Positions 57,664 through 64,000 of a stretch of DNA of 64,000 bases are shown piece by piece; the stretch's first letter is position 1; each line of letters begins with the position of its first letter. The stretch comes from Xanthomonas bonasiae (lineage in GTDB: Bacteria > Pseudomonadota > Gammaproteobacteria > Xanthomonadales > Xanthomonadaceae). The translations under genes were made by a program, and so were the position numbers. The stretch lies in NCBI RefSeq assembly GCF_017163705.1, contig NZ_JAFIWB010000018.1, forward strand, positions 1-64,000, written 5' to 3'. The notes beneath the pieces were generated by a model that saw only the letters and a list, made by a program, of their open reading frames with translations, had not been told where the DNA came from and made no database searches.

Positions 57664-58310
57664 TTCGATTGTCTGGGCAATAAGATGCCTCTTATAACCG
57701 GGAACAAAGCGGGCGAATTGAGGGGGGCGAACGAAGAGGGGCGGAGGTAATTAAGCGGAAACTGGGGTCAGAGTCTGAGGTTCCCCCGACTTTAGTTCTT
57801 AGCAATCAACAATTTGCAGTGACTTTAGGTTTGCAAAAGCGCGCGCATGGCGATCTTCGCGGTTACCACACCAATGAGGATCGCAGACCATGCGCGCGAG
57901 CCAATTCGCGCAGGCTGTATTGCTTGGTGCGGCTAGGCCAGGAAGCCCTGAGACGAGGATGGTTGGAACGGCCGCTCCACGCCATGCTGGACGTACTGTG
58001 CCACCTGTCACCGGAGGCCAGCCAGAACATGCGGTTCATGACGTGAAAAATGTGGGGAAACCTCAGGGTCAGAGTGCACTTTCTCTTTTGTCATTTTGTC
58101 AGTTTGACCTTCCGGGACCTGACTGCGCAGCGAGCCCGACGCGGTAGCTAATCTGGCCCGCAATGGCACTGGCGAGTATTCCGTAGCCACTGACACGGCG
58201 CTAGAGCAAGTCGATTTCCCAATGCAAGATTCTACAAATTGCTATTGACAGCTATGTATCGCGGTAGCACTCTCTACCTCAAGGAGCGTCGAAACTCCTC
58301 TAAGAGCGGT
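57664..58310. other. Mobile-element debris, no intact gene
   Basis: GGGGTCAGAGT at 57764-57774 and AGGGTCAGAGT at 58065-58075 resemble the GGGGTCAGAGTGCACTTTC tags that often flank REP-associated tyrosine transposase genes in this family (recalled, not checked). They enclose about 290 bp with no intact frame; fragments such as WLERPLHAMLDVLCHLSPEA look protein-like. A 44-codon stop-to-stop frame after 58123 (ANLARNGTGEYSVATDTALE) may be the tail of a lost protein. Confidence 0.4.
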
Positions 58311-58340
58311 ACCCACCTCCGACAAACCGGTGGGTTTTTT
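58311..58340 (+). terminator. Intrinsic terminator upstream of the leader element
   Basis: ACCCACC/GGTGGGT stem with an 11-base loop and six T's. It separates the debris on the left from the structured leader on the right. Confidence 0.8.
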
Positions 58341-58378
58341 GTGCCCGATGCTCGGGCGCAAGCCGACGCGATGCCTGT

Positions 58379-58482
58379 GTCGGGAGGGCGGCTAATACAA
58401 CACCCTTCGGGGAAATACGCCCGCCGGCTCTTAGCGGTTTCGAACCTCCCGACTTCCCGTCCGCCCTGCGTGGCGGGCGGAC
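58379..58482 (+). promoter_or_regulatory. Structured 5' leader of the 58,507 gene (repeated element, copy A)
   Basis: GTCGGGAGG (58379-58387) pairs perfectly with CCTCCCGAC (58445-58453) to close a domain of 75 nt. Inside are GGGCG/CGCCC and a CCC-TTCG-GGG hairpin, plus GGTTTCGAACC. A second perfect 8-bp hairpin, GTCCGCCC/GGGCGGAC, lies at 58459-58482, just before the Shine-Dalgarno. A copy at 62,755 keeps the inner hairpin with changed bases. No known riboswitch class was recognised. Confidence 0.55.
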
Positions 58483-58506
58483 CCTTCATGGAACGAGGAG
58501 GCAACG

Positions 58507-59106
58507 ATGTCGTACGACCGTTTGGACGATGAAGACATGCCCGGCTATTTCCTGCCGGAGGAGAGCCAGTTCCGGCTGGCGAAGCTGCGCGATCACGTAA
58601 GGTTCCTGGTCCGGCTGGCGCAGCCGCGCACGCCGGACGAGGAGCGTGCCGCCGAGCCCAAGGTGCGCATGGGCGAGCTGGCGGTCTGTCTGGAGCTGTT
58701 GGCCGACCAGGTGGAGCTGGTGCTGGACGCGCTGTCCTATCCTGCGCAGCGGACCGACACGACGCACGGCGCCCGGCCCGCTGCCACCGTCGCCGTGGCG
58801 CCGGACATGGGCGGCGGCGCCTTCCGCGTCACGCTGGCGCAACTCGACCAGCTCACCCTGCTGGCCGAGACCGTCTCGGCCCATGCCCGGGCGGTGGCGG
58901 CCGGCGATGCCACCGCGCGCGCCGGCCAGGCATTGCCAGAGGTGGGCGACACGCTCCGCGATGCAGCGAACGCGATGCGGGCGCTGCTGCTGCAGATCGA
59001 GCGCCAGCCGCTGCGCGACCCAACGCCCAACGGCGTACGCGAGGAGCGGGCGGTCTACGCGGTGGAGTGGAGCGCGCCGCCTGCGGGAGGCGGGCGGCTG
59101 CATTGA
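58507..59106 (+). CDS. Hypothetical Xanthomonas-type protein with leader
   Basis: 199 residues with a strong AGGAGG 7 bp before the ATG. The N-terminus (DEDMPGYFLPEESQFRLAKL, RDHVRFLVRLAQPR) resembles the small XAC0095-type proteins of Xanthomonas as I recall them, but that name is unverified. Two acidic helical blocks follow (ELAVCLELLADQVELVLDAL and LAQLDQLTLLAETVSAHARA), with no signal peptide or enzyme motif. GC is high again here, unlike the defence operon. The last third of this gene recurs as a remnant at 62,825. Confidence 0.65.
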   Translation: MSYDRLDDEDMPGYFLPEESQFRLAKLRDHVRFLVRLAQPRTPDEERAAEPKVRMGELAVCLELLADQVELVLDALSYPAQRTDTTHGARPAATVAVAPDMGGGAFRVTLAQLDQLTLLAETVSAHARAVAAGDATARAGQALPEVGDTLRDAANAMRALLLQIERQPLRDPTPNGVREERAVYAVEWSAPPAGGGRLH

Positions 59107-59370
59107 TCGCGGCATGGGTGGGATGCGGCAGGGATGCGTCGCCGGAGCGGGCTGGCCTCGTGGTGCGGGGCCGGCCCTGGGATGCTGCGAGCGTCGGTGC
59201 GCGAGCAAAGGGAGTGAGGCGCCTGAGGCAATAAGCGGCGGTCACGCGACCAACCATCCCATCCATTGCGCCCTGGTCTATCCCGTGTAGTACCGCCACA
59301 CTGGCGACCGTCGCTGCGCCTGAGCAGCCTGTGGCTGGAACAGCTTGGTTTCGCCATCGGCAGCAAGGTG
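58939..59370. repeat. Direct repeat, copy A (gene 3' end plus symE segment)
   Basis: About 430 bp nearly identical to 62,826-63,275, including the non-coding stretch CATGGGTGGGATG to CCATCCATTGCGCCC. Most differences are single substitutions. The 3.5 kb between the copies hold the effector cassette. Confidence 0.85.
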
Positions 59371-59448
59371 AAGATCACGGCCTGCGCTGGCGCGTTGGTC
59401 GTGTCGGTGATGGAAGCATGCGTCCCAGGCCATCGTTCCAAAGGTTGA
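59266..59448 (+). pseudogene. SymE-like toxin remnant
   Basis: The frame encodes SLRLSSLWLEQLGFAIGSKV then KITACAGALVVSVMEA, matching the C-terminal SymE toxin fold (LRLxGxWLExAGFxxGxxVxV). The usual N-terminal part is out of frame just upstream (YRHTGDRRCA then stop), and the only in-frame start is a TTG. It is probably a broken symE. SymE proteins are SOS-linked RNA or nucleoid-binding toxins. Confidence 0.6.
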
Positions 59449-59553
59449 CGATCTAGTCGCGCGTCTATTGGTCTTCTTGGTATGCGGATCATGTTGTTGT
59501 TATCGTCTTACTATCGTTTCAAGGCCACTAAGGGCGGATCAGAGGAGTTGCCG

Positions 59554-60036
59554 ATGTTTTGCACGGAAAAGTATCGAATCCGACCGTTGCACACGTTGCT
59601 TTTTGTAGCGATGGTGCTGGCCACTTCATGCTCGAGCGCTGCGCCCGCGGCCAGGGCTCCCACCTTTTCCGGTACATGGGGATACGCAAAGAAGTGTGAT
59701 TCCGGGCACTTTTTGGGCATCACGTTGGAGCAACGCGGTAACCACGTAACGGGTGACTGGAGCGAAGGCACAAACTCTCGGGGGGGCGATGGGAAACTCG
59801 AGGGAGACGTACGCGAGGCAAAGCTATACGTTCGCTACTGTAGCGACGACGGAGAGGCCGGATACTCGGCCTGCCCTGATTTTTCCGGAAACGAAGATTA
59901 TTTCATTTTGGAAAAAGGGATGTTGGTTCGCTATCAGAAATATGGCTCCCGCTATGAGCGTGATGTTGTTTTACATCCCAGTAACAAAGGACAAGAAATA
60001 ACTTTTGATACAAATTGCATGGAGGATGAGCAATGA
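59554..60036 (+). CDS. Lipoprotein, putative immunity protein for the XVIPCD effector
   Basis: 160 residues; the ATG at 59554 has AGAGGAG upstream. The N-terminal signal ends in a lipobox-like LATSCSS (Cys at about 29). The mature part is a small beta-rich domain with paired cysteines (TWGYAKKCDSGHFLGITLEQ, AKLYVRYCSDDGEAGYSACP). Its stop overlaps the effector ATG by 4 bp. Lipoprotein immunity genes directly upstream of XVIPCD effectors are the standard X-Tfi/X-Tfe arrangement, because the effector acts in the periplasm. The function is inferred from that arrangement. Confidence 0.75.
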   Translation: MFCTEKYRIRPLHTLLFVAMVLATSCSSAAPAARAPTFSGTWGYAKKCDSGHFLGITLEQRGNHVTGDWSEGTNSRGGDGKLEGDVREAKLYVRYCSDDGEAGYSACPDFSGNEDYFILEKGMLVRYQKYGSRYERDVVLHPSNKGQEITFDTNCMEDEQ

Positions 60037-61676
60037 GCAAGCTGACGGATCAGGAATTACGCGCAACGCTCTACTTTGCCGTCGGGGTCACGTCTGAAAG
60101 CGGGTACGATGCATACCGCCTTGAGGTTGCCGGTGATAACACTAGAACGCCGAGGCTAGAACCAGCTGACAATAGTGGATACACCATCGGCACCATTCAG
60201 GTCGACTTGGGTCAGCACTATCAACCTGGCAACCCTAATGGCGAGAACGTTCCCAGGGACTTGGTCAATGCCTATCAGGGATGGGCAGCCACCAGTCAGC
60301 CGCAACTGGCGCTCAGCGAAGATCAGGTGTCGCAGACCATCGCGGATCTAGGTCGCAACGGCAGGACGATCAAGAGCGAGTTGGGGCGGCCGCTGGACGC
60401 GGAGGTCAAGTCGCGATTGGATGGATTCCTTTCTTCCGATGCGGGTATCAGTTGGGTGCATGAGCAAGATGTTGCGCAGATCAACAAGATCATGAATCAT
60501 GCGATTGCACCTTTGCAGCGCAGCGAACTTTATCAGAATGCTTCGTTGGACGACCAGGTGAAATTGGCAGCCATGGTTGGAAAGGCATTCAATCAAAACG
60601 AGGCGCTCGCGGCGCCTATGATTCGTAACATCGAAGGAAATCAATACCACTCTGTCGCAGATGTCAGTGTTGCCATCGATGGCCTGAGCCCAGGACGTTC
60701 GGGACCAAAGGACTACTTGGAATCGGGCCGCGACGGCGCCTTGAGAGGAGCCGATGTCGTCAACACACTGCGCAACGCGAATCGAGAAAGCCCTCTCTCG
60801 ACGGCATGGGCAAGTGTCTTGGCTGATCCGCTTGTCAATCCAACTACCCTCAATGCGGACAGGGCGCATCGGAACTTGCCGCACGAGTACCCGGTCATCA
60901 AGAACCTGTTCATGCATGACGATAACGCAAGGCAGTTCATCGGAGCTCTGGATAGAGGTGGGACGCATCGGTACGGGCCTACGGATCGCGCGCACCCAGA
61001 GCGCTTCAATGGGCCGGGCTTCTATGCCGCAGGGAATGATCTGGTCAACTGGAACAAGCATGGGCAGGGCCATGCCTTCTTGAACGGTGAATGGAGCTCT
61101 GTCGCGCGCGAGAATCTGACGCGCGCTCGAAACCAAGATGGCACTACCGATCTCAATGTGCAGCAGGGAGGCCAGACGCAACGGCTGCTACATGTGGATC
61201 CTCATGCACCGGAACTTCGGCCCGCTCCGCAACAGCACGGTGGCAGGACCGGACCCGACAATCCTGCGCACCCCGATCACGCAATGCTCCTGCAAATCAG
61301 GGAGGGAGTGCAGCGGCTCGGCAGCCAGGCCGGCGTGCCATTCGATGAGAGCAGCGAGCGCGTGTGCAGGAGCCTTCTCGCCGCCTGCAAGGACAATCGA
61401 GACCAGTATCCGAATGCTTCCAGCGCCTCGCTATCCGGCAATGCATTGACCAGGGTGGATCATGTCGTCGCTGGTCCCGAGCGTCTGTTCGCGGTTCAAG
61501 GTGAGTTGAACGATCCCGCGCACCTGCGTGCCCATGTCCTCGTACAGCAAGCGACGCAGACACCGGTAGAGCAGTCAGACGCCAAACTTATGGTGGCGAA
61601 CCAGGCAATTGCTCAGGAACAAGCGATGACCCAGCAACGCGACTTGTCTAGAAATCAAGGGCAGTCGTTGGGGTGA
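60033..61676 (+). CDS. XVIPCD-containing type IV secretion effector (antibacterial X-Tfe)
   Basis: 547 residues, no signal peptide. The C-terminal XVIPCD secretion signal is clear from about 409: DNPAHPDHAMLLQIREGVQR, ALTRVDHVVAGPERLFAVQG, ELNDPAHLRAHV and TPVEQS, followed by a Gln-rich tail. This domain binds the VirD4 coupling protein of the Xanthomonas killing T4SS. The N-terminal toxin region (ATLYFAVGVTSESGYDAYRL, DNSGYTIGTIQVDLGQHYQP) looks like a peptidoglycan-hydrolase type fold with a likely acidic catalytic residue at Glu22, but I cannot name the family. No T4SS genes are in this window. Confidence 0.85.
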   Translation: MSKLTDQELRATLYFAVGVTSESGYDAYRLEVAGDNTRTPRLEPADNSGYTIGTIQVDLGQHYQPGNPNGENVPRDLVNAYQGWAATSQPQLALSEDQVSQTIADLGRNGRTIKSELGRPLDAEVKSRLDGFLSSDAGISWVHEQDVAQINKIMNHAIAPLQRSELYQNASLDDQVKLAAMVGKAFNQNEALAAPMIRNIEGNQYHSVADVSVAIDGLSPGRSGPKDYLESGRDGALRGADVVNTLRNANRESPLSTAWASVLADPLVNPTTLNADRAHRNLPHEYPVIKNLFMHDDNARQFIGALDRGGTHRYGPTDRAHPERFNGPGFYAAGNDLVNWNKHGQGHAFLNGEWSSVARENLTRARNQDGTTDLNVQQGGQTQRLLHVDPHAPELRPAPQQHGGRTGPDNPAHPDHAMLLQIREGVQRLGSQAGVPFDESSERVCRSLLAACKDNRDQYPNASSASLSGNALTRVDHVVAGPERLFAVQGELNDPAHLRAHVLVQQATQTPVEQSDAKLMVANQAIAQEQAMTQQRDLSRNQGQSLG

Positions 61677-61813
61677 CGTTATCGAGGCAGCGGGTTCCTT
61701 CGTGTTGCCCGGTTGTCGCCAGGATGACACTAGCTAGGTGAGGGTCCGCAACTCCGCATCCGCCAGTGCCGCTGGCGAATGCGTTGTCCTCATCACTCCA
61801 TCCCTTTTGGGGC

Positions 61814-62629
61814 CTACTGCTTCATTGCGCCTTTACGGCACAAGCCGATGTTGGTTCTCCCCGCGCGCACGATCGCCAGGTAGCGATCCGCCAGCACCGG
61901 CGTCCAGCCGTCCACGGCCGCATCGTCGTCCTTGCCGGCGTCCTCGGCATACTTGTCGAGCGTGGCCAGGCACTGTGCATACAGCCCGTTCTTGTATTGG
62001 GTGATGGCCAGGTCGTTGCGAATGGCGCCTTCTTCTTCCCATTCCAGCGTCGGCAAGCAATTCGTCAGTGCGGGAGACAAGGTGGTTAGCGCCGCCTTGT
62101 AGTTTTTGCCGTCGTAAAAGTGCTTGAACGCAGTCCGTGTGCGATCGAGGTCGTCTCGGCCGCAGCCATCCTTCACCCGCAGGTAGGGCGCTTCGAAATC
62201 GCCGTTGTAGCCGCAGAGTGTCTTGCATTCATTGGGCGTGGCCGCGGTCACGTCAATGCCTTGCTGGGTGCTGGTGAACTTCACACTGCAGGAGGGTTGG
62301 CCGTTGTCGCCCTTGGCGACGCCCCGATCTCCGTCGATCGCTCCATCCAGTGCACAAACGTCTTCCCCGGTGGTGCTTTCCAAGGAAAACGTCAACGCCC
62401 CGTTCTGACCCTTGAGCAGCAGGCGCCCCCATCCCTTTTCGGTGATGTATTCGCCCGGTTGCAGAGCGTTGCCGGCTGCGGCTTGTGCTGCGGCCACTGA
62501 CGGCCGTTCGCTGCTATTGGCATGGTTGGGAGCAGGGGACGACGGCTGCGCCGAACATGCTGTCGTGGAAAGCGCCGCGATTGCCGAGCAGGCTAGCCAT
62601 GCGATCTTTAGACGAGGTGTTTTCGCCAT
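61814..62629 (-). CDS. Cysteine-rich lipoprotein, possible second immunity protein
   Basis: 271 residues. Signal with lipobox-like LSTTACSA (Cys about 25), a Pro/Ser linker, then a domain with paired cysteines (GEDVCALDGAIDGDRGVAKG, NECKTLCGYNGDFEAPYLRV), ending in helical repeats (HFYDGKNYKAALTTLSPALT, YKNGLYAQCLATLDKYAEDA) like TPRs. CxxxCGYNGDF resembles the motif of LprI/DUF1311 lysozyme-inhibitor lipoproteins. It is convergent with the effector gene, 137 bp away. An inhibitor of wall hydrolases, such as a second immunity factor, is plausible but unproven. Confidence 0.65.
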   Translation of the reverse strand: MAKTPRLKIAWLACSAIAALSTTACSAQPSSPAPNHANSSERPSVAAAQAAAGNALQPGEYITEKGWGRLLLKGQNGALTFSLESTTGEDVCALDGAIDGDRGVAKGDNGQPSCSVKFTSTQQGIDVTAATPNECKTLCGYNGDFEAPYLRVKDGCGRDDLDRTRTAFKHFYDGKNYKAALTTLSPALTNCLPTLEWEEEGAIRNDLAITQYKNGLYAQCLATLDKYAEDAGKDDDAAVDGWTPVLADRYLAIVRAGRTNIGLCRKGAMKQ

Positions 62630-62754
62630 GTCCCTTCATCAATGCTGTCTTCCCTGCTGCTCTTTAGCTTGTTATTCGATCCTGCGTCAAGTTGGAGCGC
62701 TGCTGCCGCACTGGTTGACGTGCTCTCGATGCCGCGCTCCGCCGACGCGATGCC

Positions 62755-62824
62755 TGCGTTGGGAGGGCGGCTAATACAACACCCCTTGGGAAAATACGCC
62801 CGCCGGCTCTCTGCGGTTTCGAAC
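62755..62824 (+). promoter_or_regulatory. Structured leader element, copy B (truncated)
   Basis: Matches 58,379-58,444 at more than 85% but lacks the closing CCTCCCGAC arm and the second hairpin. Inside, CCC-TTCG-GGG has become CCCC-TT-GGG, which still pairs. The homology jumps directly into the 3' part of the gene, so an internal deletion of about 490 bp removed the start codon. Confidence 0.6.
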
Positions 62825-62994
62825 CGAGGTGGGCGACACGCATCTGCGATGCAGCGAACGCGATGCGGGCGCTGCTGCAGCAGATCGAGCGCCAGCCGCT
62901 GCGCGAACCCACGCCCAACGGCGTACGCGAGGAACGGGCGGTCTATGCGGTGGAGTGGGAGACGCCGCCTGCGGGAGGCGGGCGGCTGCATTGA
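62825..62994 (+). pseudogene. 3' remnant of the gene duplicated from 58,507-59,106
   Basis: Corresponds to the last 55 codons of that gene (ALLQQIERQPLREPTPNGVR, AVYAVEWETPPAGGGRLH) and keeps the stop codon. A one-base insertion near 62,842 shifts the frame and there is no start. It is clearly non-functional. Confidence 0.8.
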
Positions 62995-63275
62995 TCGCGG
63001 CATGGGTGGGATGAGGCAGGGATGCGTCGCCGGCGAGGGCTGGCCTCGTGGTGCGGGGCCGGCCCTGGGATGCCGCGAGCGTCAGTGCGCGAGCAAAGGG
63101 AGTGAGGCGCGTGAGGGAATAAGCGGCCGTCATACGACCAGCCAGCCCATCCATTGCGCCCCGGCCTATCCCGCGTTGACCGCTACACAGGCGACCGCCG
63201 CTGAGCCTGAGCGGCCTGGCTGGAACAACGGGGCTTCGCCATTGGCAACAAGCCGCAGATTACCGCCCGGGCCGG
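62826..63275. repeat. Direct repeat, copy B
   Basis: Partner of 58,939-59,370; homology runs through the gene end, the intergenic stretch and into the symE remnant. Confidence 0.85.
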
Positions 63276-63282
63276 GATCTAG
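63170..63282 (+). pseudogene. SymE-like remnant, copy B
   Basis: In different frames one reads YTGDRR then stop, and LEQRGFAIGNKPQITARAGI then stop, so it is more decayed than copy A. The alignment to 59,283-59,400 shows a single-base loss within the GLWLEQ region. Confidence 0.6.
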
Positions 63283-63485
63283 TAGTGTCGATTGTTGATC
63301 CAGGTTCGGAGGTAGGCTCCGCCGGTCACTTGCGTTTGCCGCCTTGGTAGTGATGATATTGTCTGGGCAACGCCTGGCGCGACGGGCGGCCGGCGCTGGT
63401 GGACCCACAGTTAGCACATTGCTATGAGGTTTCCAGTCGAAAAAGTCGCTTGTTGACTTGATGCTGAAAAATCAAGGAAGAGTAG

Positions 63486-64000
63486 ATGACGGATAATCAA
63501 GCACTTTCTCCAAGCTGTTGGGCGATATTTGCTGATCTGGTTATCGTGAACTTGCGTGCATTTACCGGAATTGTGGCGTCAGCAATCTTTGGCTATCTGG
63601 TGTGGGATAGACACGGTCAGAATTTGATTCTCGCTTTAGCGTTCGGCGGCGGCTGGGGATTGGCAATGCTTTATGGGGTTCAGTTGCGTGGTCTAGTCAG
63701 GCGCGACGGATCAGTAAGCTGGACAGGCGCGCTACTGAGTTCGGTACTTTGGGTCTGTGCTGTTGGGTCTGTCGTATTTTCGCCATCTCTCGTTCTTCCG
63801 TTAATTGATATTTCCTCTATTTTAACCGGGGTAATATACATATCTGCGAAATTGGGTTGTCATCGGATTGGATGTTGTGACTGGAAGAAAGGGCGCAGAA
63901 GCAAGTTTTTTTCACTGCCGATGCTTGAAGCAATTGTCACCGCTTTGCAAATTTCTTTGGCATTGCTGATGCTCCGTGATATGCCCAGCGGAATTGTCGC
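63486..64000 (+). CDS. Lgt-like (prolipoprotein diacylglyceryl transferase-like) membrane protein, partial
   Basis: At least 171 codons open to the window edge, from an ATG preceded by GGAAGAG. Several hydrophobic segments (LILALAFGGGWGLAMLYGVQ, ALLSSVLWVCAVGSVVFSPS, SLVLPLIDISSILTGVIYIS) precede KLGCHRIGCCDWKKGRRSKF and SLPMLEAIVTALQISLALLM. The Gly-Cys...Gly-Cys-Cys block followed by a P-x-x-E-A helix is the hallmark of Lgt and its paralogues. It is an accessory copy by its low GC, not the core lgt, and lacks the usual Gly after GCC. The end is outside the window. Confidence 0.65.
   Translation, partial: MTDNQALSPSCWAIFADLVIVNLRAFTGIVASAIFGYLVWDRHGQNLILALAFGGGWGLAMLYGVQLRGLVRRDGSVSWTGALLSSVLWVCAVGSVVFSPSLVLPLIDISSILTGVIYISAKLGCHRIGCCDWKKGRRSKFFSLPMLEAIVTALQISLALLMLRDMPSGIV

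Noticed and set aside
58379..58453. tRNA-like appearance of the leader element (75 nt closed by a GC stem, with GGTTTCGAACC)
   Set aside because: No T-arm, anticodon arm or D-arm pairing fits the tRNA layout, and there is no CCA. The TTCGAA word alone is not enough.

Overview
The window is high-GC, densely coded gammaproteobacterial chromosome, most likely Xanthomonas or a close relative in the Lysobacteraceae. Supporting signs are the many GTAGGAGCGGCTTCAGCCGC-type REP palindromes, the GGGATTC arrays next to genes, a xanthomonalisin-like S53 peptidase, TonB-dependent receptors, and an effector carrying the XVIPCD secretion domain typical of the Xanthomonas antibacterial type IV secretion system. 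No rRNA, tRNA or CRISPR array was seen.

Region 1 (1-13,300) is an interrupted housekeeping cluster on the minus strand: aroQ, accB, accC, prmA, a DUF3426 gene and fis. These genes are often neighbours in gammaproteobacteria. Here they are separated by a four-helix-bundle gene, an SDR/AraC pair, an XRE regulator and three hypothetical genes. An HxlR/GST divergent pair and a FAD/NAD(P)-binding protein follow. Region 2 (13,300-21,020) holds thiol-disulfide export (dsbD with a duplicated N-terminal domain plus a TlpA-like thioredoxin), cutA, a secreted endonuclease I, and groES-groEL behind a sigma32-like promoter and a CIRCE operator. Region 3 (21,500-26,850) holds a TonB receptor with a LacI-type palindrome upstream, an aromatic-rich leader peptide and attenuator controlling a DAHP synthase, and a GIY-YIG protein. 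Region 4 (27,190-44,610) holds an acyl-CoA:acetate CoA-transferase, a large membrane-anchored AsmA-like protein, glnE, a queuosine-precursor transporter, a GDPD/TonB receptor pair, the S53 protease, an ELM1-family protein, a RutE-like nitroreductase and YceI. Region 5 (45,100-53,210) holds a YqjH/YqjI-like ferric reductase and PadR regulator, a tandem REP array, a SpoIIE/HATPase/STAS partner-switch operon and aceE.

Region 6 (53,210-64,000) is accessory DNA with lower GC and atypical codon use. It contains a Hachiman antiphage system (hamA, hamB) followed 2 bp later by a DUF3223 gene that may be a third component. Next come mobile-element debris and a small Xanthomonas-type gene with a structured 5' leader. 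An interbacterial toxin cassette follows: a lipoprotein (putative immunity) overlapping a 547-aa XVIPCD effector. A second lipoprotein and an internally deleted copy of the leader/gene/symE segment lie on the far side, so the effector cassette sits between two direct repeats. The window ends inside an Lgt-like membrane protein.

The strongest candidates for something undescribed are the Hachiman-DUF3223 operon, the effector cassette between duplicated segments, the repeated structured leader, and the paired inverted GGGATTC arrays that bracket intergenic cargo.
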